The notes: generated by a model not told the origin, from the letters alone. Shown: positions 1-10,313, counted from the first letter of the stretch. The stretch: DNA of 37,008 nt from RBG-16-66-20 sp035499575 (GCA_035499575.1 DATJYN010000152.1:1-37008), one strand, 5' to 3'. Program-made: numbers and translations.

Positions 1-850
<850 letters not shown>

Positions 851-852
851 GG

Positions 853-2019
<1,167 letters not shown>

Positions 2020-2068
2020 GCGGCGATGTTCTCCTTGGTGCGGAAGATATTAGCATCGGCCCCCTTGT

Positions 2069-2094
2069 TAAAATCATTGACATGCGTCATGTCA
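2069..2094 (+). promoter_or_regulatory. Putative glpK -10 box and start-codon palindrome
   Basis: TAAAAT at 2069-2074 is followed seven bases later by the glpK ATG, which would put transcription start at or next to the A of the ATG. A perfect inverted repeat, TGACATG-CGT-CATGTCA, covers 2078-2094 and includes the ATG. No convincing -35 element is visible. The palindrome could be an operator or just the coding of Met-Arg-His-Val; position is the only argument for function. Confidence 0.3.
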
Positions 2095-3599
2095 TCGCGC
2101 TCGACCAGGGCACCACCAGCTCCCGCGCCATCATCTTCGACGAGACCGGCAGCCCGGTCGCCTCGGCGCAGCGCGAATTCAAGCAGCACTACCCGGAGCC
2201 GGGCTGGGTGGAGCACGACCCGGACGAAATCTGGCGCACGCAGCGCGACGTCGCGCGCGAAGCGCTGCGCTCCTCGGGCCTGAAGCCCGAGGACCTGGTC
2301 GCCTGCGGCATCGCCAACCAGCGCGAAACCACGGTGGTCTGGGACCGCCAGACCGGCCAGCCGATCCATCGCGCGATCGTCTGGCAGGACCGGCGCACCG
2401 CGGCGATGTGCGCCGAGCTGAAGGAAGTCGGCGCCGAAAGCCTGGTGAAGGAACGCACCGGCCTCGTGCTCGATCCTTATTTCTCCGGTACCAAGGCGGC
2501 TTGGATCCTCGACCACGTGCCCGGCGCGCGCCGGCGCGCCGAGTTGGGCGAGCTCGCCTTCGGCACGGTGGACTCCTGGCTGGTCTGGAACCTGTCGCAG
2601 AGCAAGGTGCACGTCACCGACATGACGAATGCGTCGCGCACGCTGCTCTACAACATTCACATGGGCGACTGGGACCCGGAGCTGCTGCAGCTGCTGAAGG
2701 TGCCGCGCGCGATGCTGCCCGACGTCTATCCCTCGTCGCACGCCTTCGGCATGGTCGCGCCCTCGGTGCTCGGCGCGCCGATCCCGATCACCGGCGTCGC
2801 GGGCGACCAGCAGGCGGCCCTCTTCGGCCAGGGCTGCCATACGGCGGGCATGGCCAAGAACACCTACGGCACCGGTTGCTTCATGCTGATGCACACCGGC
2901 GGCAAGGTCGTGGCCTCGGCCAACAACCTGCTCAGCACGGCCGCCGCGCAGGTCGGCCGCGCGGTCGACGCGCGCGACTCGGAAAAGGAATACGCGCTGG
3001 AGGGCAGCGTCTTCATCGGCGGCGCGGTGGTGCAGTGGCTGCGGGACGAATTGAAATTCTTCGATACTGCCGCCGACATCGAAAGGCTCGCCTCCGACGT
3101 CCTCGACAACGGCGGCGTCTACATCGTGCCGGCGTTCGCCGGCCTGGGGGCGCCGCACTGGGACCCCCACGCGCGCGGCGCCATCGTCGGCCTGACGCGC
3201 GGCTCATCGCGCGCGCACATTGCCCGCGCGGCGCTCGAATCGATCGCCTACCAGAGCGCCGACCTGCTCGAAGCCATGCAGAAGGACGCCGGCGAGAAGC
3301 TCTCCGAGCTGCGCGTGGACGGCGGCGCCGCCGCCAACGACCTGCTGATGCAGTTCCAGGCCGACATCCTCGGCGTGCCGGTGGTGCGGCCGAAGGTGCT
3401 CGAGACCACGGCGCTCGGCGCCGCCTACCTGGCGGGACTGCACACCGGCGTCTGGGCCTCGCGCGCGGAAATCGCCGCGCAGTGGCAGATGCAGCGCCGC
3501 TTCGAGCCCGCCATGGCGCGCGGCGAGGCCGCGGCGCTGCTCGGGCGGTGGCGCGAGGCGGTGAAGCGTTCGCTGCACTGGAGTTCTTACAGTTCCTGA
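2082..3599 (+). CDS. glpK: Glycerol kinase
   Basis: Glycerol kinase of the FGGY family, 505 residues, normal length. It phosphorylates glycerol to sn-glycerol 3-phosphate with ATP in the cytoplasm. Visible signatures are ALDQGTTSSRA at residues 5-15 (phosphate loop), ANQRETTVVWDR near residue 75, GVAGDQQAALFGQ near residue 238 with the catalytic aspartate at about 242, and YGTGCFML near residue 264. No glpF, glpD or glpR lies beside it, so it stands alone here, divergent from sucCD. The ATG has no recognisable ribosome site, and a TAAAAT box ends only seven bases upstream, so the message could be leaderless. A 7-bp palindrome covers the start codon. Confidence 0.97.
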   Translation: MRHVIALDQGTTSSRAIIFDETGSPVASAQREFKQHYPEPGWVEHDPDEIWRTQRDVAREALRSSGLKPEDLVACGIANQRETTVVWDRQTGQPIHRAIVWQDRRTAAMCAELKEVGAESLVKERTGLVLDPYFSGTKAAWILDHVPGARRRAELGELAFGTVDSWLVWNLSQSKVHVTDMTNASRTLLYNIHMGDWDPELLQLLKVPRAMLPDVYPSSHAFGMVAPSVLGAPIPITGVAGDQQAALFGQGCHTAGMAKNTYGTGCFMLMHTGGKVVASANNLLSTAAAQVGRAVDARDSEKEYALEGSVFIGGAVVQWLRDELKFFDTAADIERLASDVLDNGGVYIVPAFAGLGAPHWDPHARGAIVGLTRGSSRAHIARAALESIAYQSADLLEAMQKDAGEKLSELRVDGGAAANDLLMQFQADILGVPVVRPKVLETTALGAAYLAGLHTGVWASRAEIAAQWQMQRRFEPAMARGEAAALLGRWREAVKRSLHWSSYSS

Positions 3600-3642
3600 C
3601 AACCCGGCGCCCGCCCGCGGTGGTTTACACTGCCGGCGGGGG

Positions 3643-6186
3643 ATGGACATGGAAACCCAGACGCAACTGGCGGAAAGCGGCTCCGAGCTGCTGCGCGCCA
3701 TCATCAGCAACCTCGCCGAGGGCGTGCTGATCTACGACCGCGACGGCAAGGTGATCACGGCCAATCCGGCCGCCGAAGCGATCCTCGGCCGCCCGCTCGC
3801 GGAACTCATAGGCAGCCGCCCCACGGACCGCGGCTGCGTGGCCTCGCCGATCGACCCGGTGGCCTGGCCGATCGACCGCCATCCGCCGCTCGACACGCTC
3901 GCCACCGGCCAGGCGCATCGCGGCATCGTCAAGGGCGTCCTGCGGCCCGATGGCAGGCGCGTCTGGATTTCGGTCAGCACCACGCTGGTGGAATTGCCCG
4001 CGCCCTACGGCGGCGACGGCGTGGTCGGGTCGTTCGTCGACGTCACGGACACGGTCGACGCGCGCAGCGCGCTCGAGCAGAGCGAGCAGCGCTTCCGCGA
4101 CCTGACCGAACTGTCGGCCGACTGGTACTGGGAACAGGACGCGGACTACCGCTTCGTCGACATGTCGGCCGGCGCCCACACGATCGGCGTCCCGGCGAGC
4201 ACCTTTCTCGGCAAGCGGCGCTGGGAGTTTCCCTGGCTGAACATGAGCGAGGCCGACTGGTCCGCGCACCGGGCCGCGCTCGATCGCCGCGAGCCGTTCC
4301 GCGACCTCCAGCTGCGCCGGCGCGATGAAAAGGGCGGCCTCGTCGTCATCTCGGTGAGCGGCAAGCCGGTGTTCGACGCGCAGGGCCGCTTCGCCGGCTA
4401 CCGCGGCGTCGGCCGCAACATCACCGAGCGGAAGCGCACCAAGCGCAGCCTGCGCGAAATCGCCGAGCGCTTCCGCAGCCTGACCGAGCTGTCCTCGGAC
4501 TGGTACTGGGAAATGGACGCCAGCCTGCGCTTCACCTACGTGTCCGAAGGCATCCGCAAGGTGCGCGGCATCGGGCCCGAGACGCTGATCGGCAAGCAGC
4601 GCTGGGACTCCACCGACCGCGTCGGCGGCGACGAGGACATGGCGCGCCACCGCGCCACGCTGGAAGCGCACCTGCCGTTCAAGGATTTCGTGCTCGCGCG
4701 CTCCAATGCCGACGGCCGCGTCACCTACGCGAGCCACACCGGCAAACCGATCTTCGACGACAAGGGCGCGTTCCGCGGCTACCGCGGGGTCGCGCGCGAC
4801 ATCACGGCGCGCATGCGCGCCGAAGAGGAGCTGGCGCGCATGGCGCACTACGACGTGCTCACCGGCCTGCCCAACCGCGCGCTGCTGCAGCGTCGCCTGA
4901 AGCGCGCCATGTCGCGCGCCGACCGCGGCCAGACGCTGCTCGCGGTGCTGTTCCTCGACCTGGACCAGTTCAAGGAGATCAACGACAGCCTGGGACACTC
5001 GGTCGGCGACGCGGTGCTGAAGGAAACCGCGCTGCGCCTGGAGAGCTGCCTGCGCTCGACCGACACCGTGGCGCGCCTGGGCGGCGACGAATTCACCATC
5101 CTGCTGGAGGACGTGCGCACCGCGGACGAGATATCGCGCATCGCCGACAAGCTGCTGCGCTCGATTTCGGAGCGCGCCGACGTCTCGGGGCACGAACTGC
5201 ACCTGTCGACCAGCATCGGCGTGACGGTGTATCCGCTCGACGACCACGACGCGGACACGCTGCTGCGCAACGCCGACCTGGCGATGTACCACGCCAAGCA
5301 GGAAGGCCGCAACAACGTGCAGTTCTACTCGCAGGACATGAGCGAGCGCACCGAGAAGCGCGTCGACCTGCTCAGCCGCCTGCGCGGCGCGATCGCGCGC
5401 AACGAGCTGCAGCTCTACTACCAGCCGCAGGTGGACGTGCGCAGCGGCGGCATCATCGGCCTGGAGGCGCTGCTGCGCTGGAACGACCGCGAGCGCGGCA
5501 TCGTGATGCCGATGCAGTTCATCCCGCTCGCCGAGGACAACGGCCTGATCGTGCAGATCGGCGAATGGGTGCTGCGCGAGGCCTGCCGGCAGGCGAAGCG
5601 CTGGCTGGACGCCGGCCTCGGGCCGCTCACCATGGCGGTCAACCTGTCGCCGCGCCAGTTCCGCCAGAAGAACCTGGTCGGCATGGTCGCGGCGATCATC
5701 GCCGAAACCGCGCTGCCGCCGGCCTGCCTGGAACTGGAAATCACCGAGAGCACCATGATGCACCGCACCGAGGAGGCCGTGGCCGGCCTGCGCGCGCTGC
5801 ACCGGCTCGGCGTGCAGATCTCGCTGGACGATTTCGGCACCGGCTATTCGTCGCTCGCCTACCTGCACCGCTTCCCGGTGCACACGCTGAAGGTGGACCA
5901 GTCGTTCGTGCGCGACATCAAGAGCGACCGCGACGACGCCGCCATCGTCAGCACCGTGATCACGCTGGCCAAGCAGCTGCGGCTGAAGGCGCTCGCCGAG
6001 GGCGTCGAGACGCGCGAGCAGCTCGCGTTCCTGCGCACGCGCGGCTGCGATTCATTCCAGGGCTACCTGTTCTGCCACCCGCTGCCGGCGCCGGACATCG
6101 AGGCCCTGCTGGTGAGCCACCGCGCGGAACAGAACGAGGAAAGCGGCGCGCAGAAGCGCCGCCGCCCGCCCGCCGTCAAGGTCTGA
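3643..6186 (+). CDS. Membrane-free PAS-PAS-PAS-GGDEF-EAL c-di-GMP turnover protein
   Basis: 847 residues with no transmembrane segment, so probably a cytoplasmic sensor. PAS1 covers about 14-135; PAS2 (about 148-262) and PAS3 (about 275-388) resemble each other (RFRDLTELSADWYWEQDA and RFRSLTELSSDWYWEMDA), as expected from internal duplication. The GGDEF domain (about 410-570) has an intact active site RLGGDEF near residue 480 and an inhibitory RSTD site five residues before it. The EAL domain (about 590-825) keeps EALLRW, NLSPRQF, ELEITES, DDFGTGYSS, LKVDQSF and AEGVET, so both cyclase and phosphodiesterase activities look possible; which one dominates cannot be told. An ATG two codons downstream (3649) is an alternative start. 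It runs alone, 43 bases after glpK and convergent with soxA. Confidence 0.95.
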   Translation: MDMETQTQLAESGSELLRAIISNLAEGVLIYDRDGKVITANPAAEAILGRPLAELIGSRPTDRGCVASPIDPVAWPIDRHPPLDTLATGQAHRGIVKGVLRPDGRRVWISVSTTLVELPAPYGGDGVVGSFVDVTDTVDARSALEQSEQRFRDLTELSADWYWEQDADYRFVDMSAGAHTIGVPASTFLGKRRWEFPWLNMSEADWSAHRAALDRREPFRDLQLRRRDEKGGLVVISVSGKPVFDAQGRFAGYRGVGRNITERKRTKRSLREIAERFRSLTELSSDWYWEMDASLRFTYVSEGIRKVRGIGPETLIGKQRWDSTDRVGGDEDMARHRATLEAHLPFKDFVLARSNADGRVTYASHTGKPIFDDKGAFRGYRGVARDITARMRAEEELARMAHYDVLTGLPNRALLQRRLKRAMSRADRGQTLLAVLFLDLDQFKEINDSLGHSVGDAVLKETALRLESCLRSTDTVARLGGDEFTILLEDVRTADEISRIADKLLRSISERADVSGHELHLSTSIGVTVYPLDDHDADTLLRNADLAMYHAKQEGRNNVQFYSQDMSERTEKRVDLLSRLRGAIARNELQLYYQPQVDVRSGGIIGLEALLRWNDRERGIVMPMQFIPLAEDNGLIVQIGEWVLREACRQAKRWLDAGLGPLTMAVNLSPRQFRQKNLVGMVAAIIAETALPPACLELEITESTMMHRTEEAVAGLRALHRLGVQISLDDFGTGYSSLAYLHRFPVHTLKVDQSFVRDIKSDRDDAAIVSTVITLAKQLRLKALAEGVETREQLAFLRTRGCDSFQGYLFCHPLPAPDIEALLVSHRAEQNEESGAQKRRRPPAVKV

Positions 6187-6187
6187 G

Positions 6188-6214
6188 CGTCAGGGCCTGA
6201 TCGTCAGGGCCTGA
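6188..6214. repeat. Tandem 14-bp duplication at the GGDEF-EAL/soxA convergence
   Basis: The 13-mer CGTCAGGGCCTGA occurs at 6188-6200 and again at 6202-6214, separated by one base. Each copy contains the palindrome TCAGG-G-CCTGA. The second copy includes the soxA stop codon (minus strand), and the first lies between the two convergent genes. It may be a recent tandem duplication or a weak bidirectional stem; no T-tract follows, so it is not a standard intrinsic terminator. Confidence 0.6.
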
Positions 6215-6959
6215 CTGCGGGGGTCTCCAGCTTCATCCCGCGCGCGCGCCACATCAGGTAGAGCTCCAGTTCGACCAGTTCGGGCGAGCCGTACGCGTAG
6301 GGCTCGGCGCGCACGCCGATCATGCAGTTGCGCAGGCGGCGCTGCAGCGAGCCCAGGCCCTGCCACTCCAGCCGGTAGATCGGATAGCCGGTGGCCTGGC
6401 CCTGCGGGATCGGATTGCCTGCGAGCCTGGCGCCGTAGCGCTCGTCGTGGCACTGCGCGCAGGCGAGGTTCAGCTGCCCCTGGCGGCGGTGGTAGGCGGC
6501 GTGGCCCGCTTCCAGGAAGGGTTTCGTCTTGCCGGTTTCGTCGACCTCGATCGGCAGGCCGCGCGACTGGAAGCCGATGTAGGCGGTGAGCGCCAGCAGT
6601 TCGCGGCTCTCGTACGCAAGGGCCGGCGCTTTCTGCCGGCCGGTACGGCACAAATTGATGCGCTGCTCGAGATCGATCAGCTTGTCGTCTGAAACCCTGG
6701 GATAGCGCGCCGCGACGCCTTTCATGCCGGCGCCGTGGCAATCCGCGCAGGCCTTGTCCGCCGCGCCGGCCTTGCGCCCCCAGAGCGCCTCGCCGTCCAG
6801 CACCCACAGCATGCCGGGATTGGTCGCATCGTCATCCTGCATCGCGCGCGTCCCGGGGCTCATGTCGAGGTAGCCGGAGCGGCGTTCAGCCGGGTGTTGT
6901 GCCATCGCCCTTGATATACAGGCAAGCAGCAACAGCGAAAGGAAAATGCGCAGGGTCAC
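6204..6959 (-). CDS. soxA: Diheme cytochrome SoxA, sulfur-oxidation SoxXA subunit
   Basis: 251 residues from a GTG at 6959 that overlaps the soxZ stop in a GTGA joint; this start gives a clean Sec signal peptide ending AMA-Q at about residue 20. Two c-type haem motifs are present, CADCH at 71-75 and CAQCH at 167-171, so this is the diheme form. Cys104 is the likely distal ligand of the first haem, and Cys212 in LRNCMIG is the conserved active-site cysteine ligand. The C-terminus (RAEPYAYGS...ELELYLMWR) is standard SoxA. In known systems periplasmic SoxXA conjugates thiosulfate to the SoxY cysteine. It is the last gene of the soxXYZA run. Longer in-frame extension into soxZ is rejected because it would bury the signal peptide. 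Confidence 0.95.
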   Translation of the reverse strand: MTLRIFLSLLLLACISRAMAQHPAERRSGYLDMSPGTRAMQDDDATNPGMLWVLDGEALWGRKAGAADKACADCHGAGMKGVAARYPRVSDDKLIDLEQRINLCRTGRQKAPALAYESRELLALTAYIGFQSRGLPIEVDETGKTKPFLEAGHAAYHRRQGQLNLACAQCHDERYGARLAGNPIPQGQATGYPIYRLEWQGLGSLQRRLRNCMIGVRAEPYAYGSPELVELELYLMWRARGMKLETPAVRP

Positions 6960-7276
6960 TCGACGGTGATCGGCGCCGAAGCTTCCGCCGTGAAGCCGTT
7001 GTCGCCGGCCCAGCGGAATTCCAGCATGCCGCTCTCGGTGGCGATGGTGGAGAATTCGATCAGCGGGTTGGCGGCGGTCGCCGGGTGGAAGTCGGCGCGG
7101 AACACCTCGGCGCCGTTGTAGCTGCACACGAAGGTCCGGATGATGTCGCGCGGGATCAGCGCGCCGGTTTCGGAATGGCGGAAACCCGTTTCCATGACGT
7201 GGCCGACCAGCGCCTTGATTTCGATGATCTCGCCCTTTTTCGCCTTCGGCGGCACGCGAACGATGGTGCGCGCCAC
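6956..7276 (-). CDS. soxZ: Sulfur-carrier scaffold protein SoxZ
   Basis: A 106-residue protein of normal SoxZ length and sequence: RTFVCSYNGAEVFRADFHPA, ANPLIEFSTIATESG and FRWAGDNGFTAEA are the family's conserved beta-sandwich strands. SoxZ has no signal peptide of its own; in characterised systems it is exported bound to the Tat substrate SoxY and holds SoxY's carrier arm. The start is GTG at 7276. Its ribosome site GAGGAGG is embedded in the last codons of soxY (Glu-Glu-Val), three to four bases before the soxY stop. It overlaps soxA by four bases, so soxY, soxZ and soxA should be translated as a coupled set. Confidence 0.95.
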   Translation of the reverse strand: MARTIVRVPPKAKKGEIIEIKALVGHVMETGFRHSETGALIPRDIIRTFVCSYNGAEVFRADFHPATAANPLIEFSTIATESGMLEFRWAGDNGFTAEASAPITVE

Positions 7277-7278
7277 GG

Positions 7279-7728
7279 CTACTTCACCTCCTCGGTGCAG
7301 GCGGCGAGCGTCACCACCACCGCCGCGCTATCGGACCAGAACGAGCCGTCCGAGAGCTGCGCGATCGCCATCAGAGTCTGCGAATCGGCGACGCGCACGC
7401 GCGTCGTGATGCGCGCGCGCCCGGAGCGCGGGCCCAGGTAGGCGCTCACCATGTTGGGCAGCGGATTCGCCGGCGCGAAGACATGGATCGCCTTGACGTA
7501 CTCGGCCGCGGTCATCGGGCTGTCGACGCCGACCGAGAGCACCACTGAATTGCCGTTCTCGATGAGCGGCGCGACGTCCAGCCTGACCCTGCCTTTCGAG
7601 ACGACGGCGCCGCCCGTAACCTTGGCGATTGCCTCCTGCATGGCCGCAGGCGTGGCGCGCGCGCGCGACGGCGGCGATGCGGCGGCGGCCGCGCAGGCGA
7701 GCACGAGGAAGCGCCGGCGGCTGATCAT
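7279..7728 (-). CDS. soxY: SoxY-type sulfur carrier with non-canonical C-terminal arm
   Basis: 149 residues from ATG 7728, which overlaps the soxX stop as ATGA. The N-terminus MISRRRFLVLACAAAAA is a twin-arginine signal, as in known SoxY. The body contains the family strands (FAPANPLPNMVSAYLGP, TTRVRVADSQTLMAIAQLSDGSFW). The C-terminus is the odd part: canonical carriers end in GGCGG, with the cysteine two residues from the end, whereas this one reads VVVTLAACTEEVK, with Cys144 followed by five residues. The thiol that would bear the sulfur intermediate is retained, but the flexible glycine arm is not. The last codons also supply the soxZ ribosome site. SoxY family membership is clear; equivalence to a thiosulfate-oxidising carrier is not. 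Confidence 0.9.
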   Translation of the reverse strand: MISRRRFLVLACAAAAASPPSRARATPAAMQEAIAKVTGGAVVSKGRVRLDVAPLIENGNSVVLSVGVDSPMTAAEYVKAIHVFAPANPLPNMVSAYLGPRSGRARITTRVRVADSQTLMAIAQLSDGSFWSDSAAVVVTLAACTEEVK

Positions 7729-8132
7729 TTCAGCGTCGCCAGGTAGGCCACCACGTCCTCGATCTGCTGGGCGGTAAGCACCGGCTTGCCCTGGAACGAG
7801 GGCGCGACGCGCCGCAGTCCTTCGGTGCGGAAATACGAAGGCATGATGGTCTCCGCGTTCAGCCTGCCCGGGTCCACGAGGCGCAGGCGGATCTGCCCTT
7901 CGGTCAGGCGCGCGCCGGTTCCGTTCAGCGCCGGCCCGAGGTTGCCCTGGAAGCGCTCCTCGGGGAACGGCCCGCTGTGGCACAGCAGGCACAACCCCAC
8001 CTGGCGGTTGGCGACGATGGCGCGGCCCCGCACCGGGTCGCCCGGCGCGGCGCCCGGCAGAACGGGAATTTCGTCGTCCGAAAAAACGCTGCCTGAAAAA
8101 GCGACCAGCAAGGCTAGCGCAATACGCCTCAC
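7725..8132 (-). CDS. soxX: Monohaem cytochrome SoxX
   Basis: 135 residues from a GTG at 8132 that overlaps the stop of the molybdenum hydroxylase large subunit (GTGA joint). It has an N-terminal Sec signal, one haem motif CLLCH at 48-52, GNLGPALNGTGARL, and the SoxX hallmark TIMPSYFRTEGL, with Met97 the likely axial ligand, followed by QQIEDVVAYLATLK. It forms the SoxXA haem complex with the soxA product encoded three genes downstream and passes electrons to the respiratory chain. The tight coupling to the hydroxylase gene allows the untested idea that this cytochrome also takes electrons from that enzyme, since many related hydroxylases use a c-type cytochrome partner. Confidence 0.94.
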   Translation of the reverse strand: MRRIALALLVAFSGSVFSDDEIPVLPGAAPGDPVRGRAIVANRQVGLCLLCHSGPFPEERFQGNLGPALNGTGARLTEGQIRLRLVDPGRLNAETIMPSYFRTEGLRRVAPSFQGKPVLTAQQIEDVVAYLATLK

Positions 8133-10303
8133 ACCATCTCGATGCCGTGGTCCGTGAGCGGGAAGGAGCGGATGCGCTTGCCGGTGGCGCGGTAGAACGC
8201 GTTCAGCACCGCCGGCGCCGCCACGCAGATGGTCGGCTCGCCGACGCCGCCCCAGAAGCCGCCCGAAGGCATCACGATCGATTCGACCTTCGGCATCTGC
8301 GCGATGCGCATCGACGGATAGTCGTGGAAGTTCGACTGCTGGATGGCCCCGTCCTTGAGCGTGCAGTGCTGCATGAACATCGCCGACATGCCGTAGACGA
8401 AGGAGCCGGCGATCTGGCGCTCGATCTGCGCCGGGTTGACCGCGTAGCCCGTATCGGTCGCGGCGACGATCCTGTGCACCTTCACCTTGCTGCCGTCCCT
8501 GACGGAAATCTCCGCCAGCGCCGCCACGTAGCTGCCGAAGGCCCGGAAATGCGCCAGGCCGCGGTAGCGGCCCTTCGGCGCCGGCTTGCCCCAGCCGCCC
8601 TTTTCGGCGACCGCGTTCAGCACCGCCAGCGACTTCGGGTGGTCCGACATCAGCTTGCGGCGGAATTCCAGCGCGTCCTGCCCGGCCGCCTCCGCCAGTT
8701 CATCCATGAAGCACTCGAGGAAGATGGCGTTCTGGTTGATGTTCACGCCGCGCCAGAAGCCCGGCGGCACGTGCGTGTTGCGCATCGCATGGTCGATCGT
8801 CAGGTTGTCGATGGTGTACTCGAGCGAATGCTCGCCGGCCGGCCAGTAGCCCTGAAAGGTGAACGGGTCCTTGCCCTTGTCGAGCGCTTGCGGCCGCGCC
8901 GAGGCGAGGATCGACTGTCCCGACAGGCGGATTTCCAGCCCCGCCAGGTTGCCGCTCGCGTCCAGGCCGCCGGTCAGGCGCGCCTTCATGATCGGGTGGT
9001 AGCGTCCCTGCGCCATGTCCTCCTCGCGCGTCCAGAGCAGCTTCACCGGCGTGCCCGGCATCTCCTTGGCAATCAGCACGGCCTGGCCCACGTAGTCCGT
9101 GAACCCGCGCCGGCCGAAGCCGCCGCCGAGGATGAGCTTTTCAACGTCGCACTTGGCTACCGGCAGGCCGGCGGCCTCGGCAGTCGCGGCCAGCGCCGCT
9201 TCGCCGTTCTGCGTGCCGACCCAGACCTTGCAGCTGTCGGCCGTATAGAGCGCGGTCGCGTTCATCGGCTCCATGCAGGCATGATTCTGGTACGGGTAGT
9301 CGTAGACCGCCTCGACCTTCTTCGCCGCGCCGGCGATCGCCTGCTTGGCATCGCCCTTCCGGTTGTGCACGAAAGCCTGGTCGGAATCCAGGCCCGCCTT
9401 CAGCACGTTGTCGATGTCGGCGCTGGAAATGGCGGCGCTCGGGCCGCCGTCCCATTCGATCTTCACCGCCTCGAGCGCGGTCTTGGCGTGCCACCAGGTA
9501 TCGGCGACCACCGCGACCGCGTTGTCGCGCACCCGCACCACCTTCTTCACGCCGGGCATGCCCTCGGCCTTGGCCGAATCGACGCTCTTCACCTTGCCGC
9601 CGAACACGGGCGAGGCCTTGATCGCCGCGTTCAGCATGCCGGGCAGCTTGACGTCGACGCCGTAGCGCATCTTGCCGGTGACTTTGTCGGCGGTGTCGAG
9701 CCGCTTCAGCGGCTTGCCGATGATCGTCCACTCCTTCGGATCCTTGAGCGGAACCTCCGTCGGCACTTCCAGTTTCGCCGCCGCCTCGGCGACTTTGCCG
9801 TACGTGGTCTTGCGGCCGGAAGCCTGGTGCGTGATCACGCCCTTGGCGACGCTGCAGTCCGAGGCCGGCACCTGCCACCCGTCCGCCGCCGCCTGCACGA
9901 GCATGATGCGCGCCGCCGCGCCGCCCTTGCGCACGTAGTCCTGCGAGGTGCGGATGCCGCGGCTGCCGCCGGTGCCGTAGTCGCCCCAGACGCGCTTGCG
10001 CGCGACATTGGTGCCGGGCGTCGGGTATTCGGTCGTCACTTTCGACCAGTTGCATTCGAGTTCCTCGGCGACCATCTGCGCGAGGCCGGTGAGCGAGCCC
10101 TGGCCCATCTCGGAACGCGCGATGCGGATGACGACCGTTTCGTCCGGGCGGATCACCACCCAAGCGCCGATTTCGGGCGAGCCGTCCGCCGCGCGCACCA
10201 CCCGCACGCCGCCAAACGGGTTGATGCCGATGGCCAGGCCGCCGCCGACGGCGGCGCTGGAAACGAGGAAGGCGCGGCGGGAAAGTTTGGGTGCTTTGGT
10301 CAT
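8129..10303 (-). CDS. Tat-exported molybdopterin hydroxylase large subunit (isoquinoline 1-oxidoreductase/aldehyde oxidase type)
   Basis: 724 residues from the ATG at 10303, chosen because GAGGAGG lies seven bases upstream and the resulting N-terminus carries a twin-arginine signal (LSRRAFLVSSAAVGGG); upstream frame would hide it. The protein has the xanthine-oxidase-family Mo-binding layout with the IorB-like feature of an N-terminal Tat leader: a VWVGTQNGEAAL region, GGGFGRRGFTDYV, GFWRGVNINQNAIFLECFMDE, and GGVGEPTICVAAPAV near residue 685 containing the conserved base glutamate. It would hydroxylate an aldehyde or N-heterocycle carbon in the periplasm, passing electrons to the two-cluster subunit encoded ten bases upstream. 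Substrate unknown. No maturation gene (XdhC/CoxF type) is nearby. Confidence 0.92.
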   Translation of the reverse strand: MTKAPKLSRRAFLVSSAAVGGGLAIGINPFGGVRVVRAADGSPEIGAWVVIRPDETVVIRIARSEMGQGSLTGLAQMVAEELECNWSKVTTEYPTPGTNVARKRVWGDYGTGGSRGIRTSQDYVRKGGAAARIMLVQAAADGWQVPASDCSVAKGVITHQASGRKTTYGKVAEAAAKLEVPTEVPLKDPKEWTIIGKPLKRLDTADKVTGKMRYGVDVKLPGMLNAAIKASPVFGGKVKSVDSAKAEGMPGVKKVVRVRDNAVAVVADTWWHAKTALEAVKIEWDGGPSAAISSADIDNVLKAGLDSDQAFVHNRKGDAKQAIAGAAKKVEAVYDYPYQNHACMEPMNATALYTADSCKVWVGTQNGEAALAATAEAAGLPVAKCDVEKLILGGGFGRRGFTDYVGQAVLIAKEMPGTPVKLLWTREEDMAQGRYHPIMKARLTGGLDASGNLAGLEIRLSGQSILASARPQALDKGKDPFTFQGYWPAGEHSLEYTIDNLTIDHAMRNTHVPPGFWRGVNINQNAIFLECFMDELAEAAGQDALEFRRKLMSDHPKSLAVLNAVAEKGGWGKPAPKGRYRGLAHFRAFGSYVAALAEISVRDGSKVKVHRIVAATDTGYAVNPAQIERQIAGSFVYGMSAMFMQHCTLKDGAIQQSNFHDYPSMRIAQMPKVESIVMPSGGFWGGVGEPTICVAAPAVLNAFYRATGKRIRSFPLTDHGIEMV

Positions 10304-10313
10304 GGCCGCCTCC

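Noticed and set aside
3610..3640. CCCGCC...GGCGGG hairpin between glpK and the GGDEF-EAL gene
   Set aside because: In a GC-rich spacer such pairing is expected by chance, the loop is 19 bases, and no T-tract follows.
3625..5883. Long open frame antisense to the GGDEF-EAL gene
   Set aside because: It is an arginine/alanine/valine/histidine-rich mirror of a very GC-rich gene, has no recognisable domain and no ribosome site; the opposite strand encodes complete catalytic motifs.
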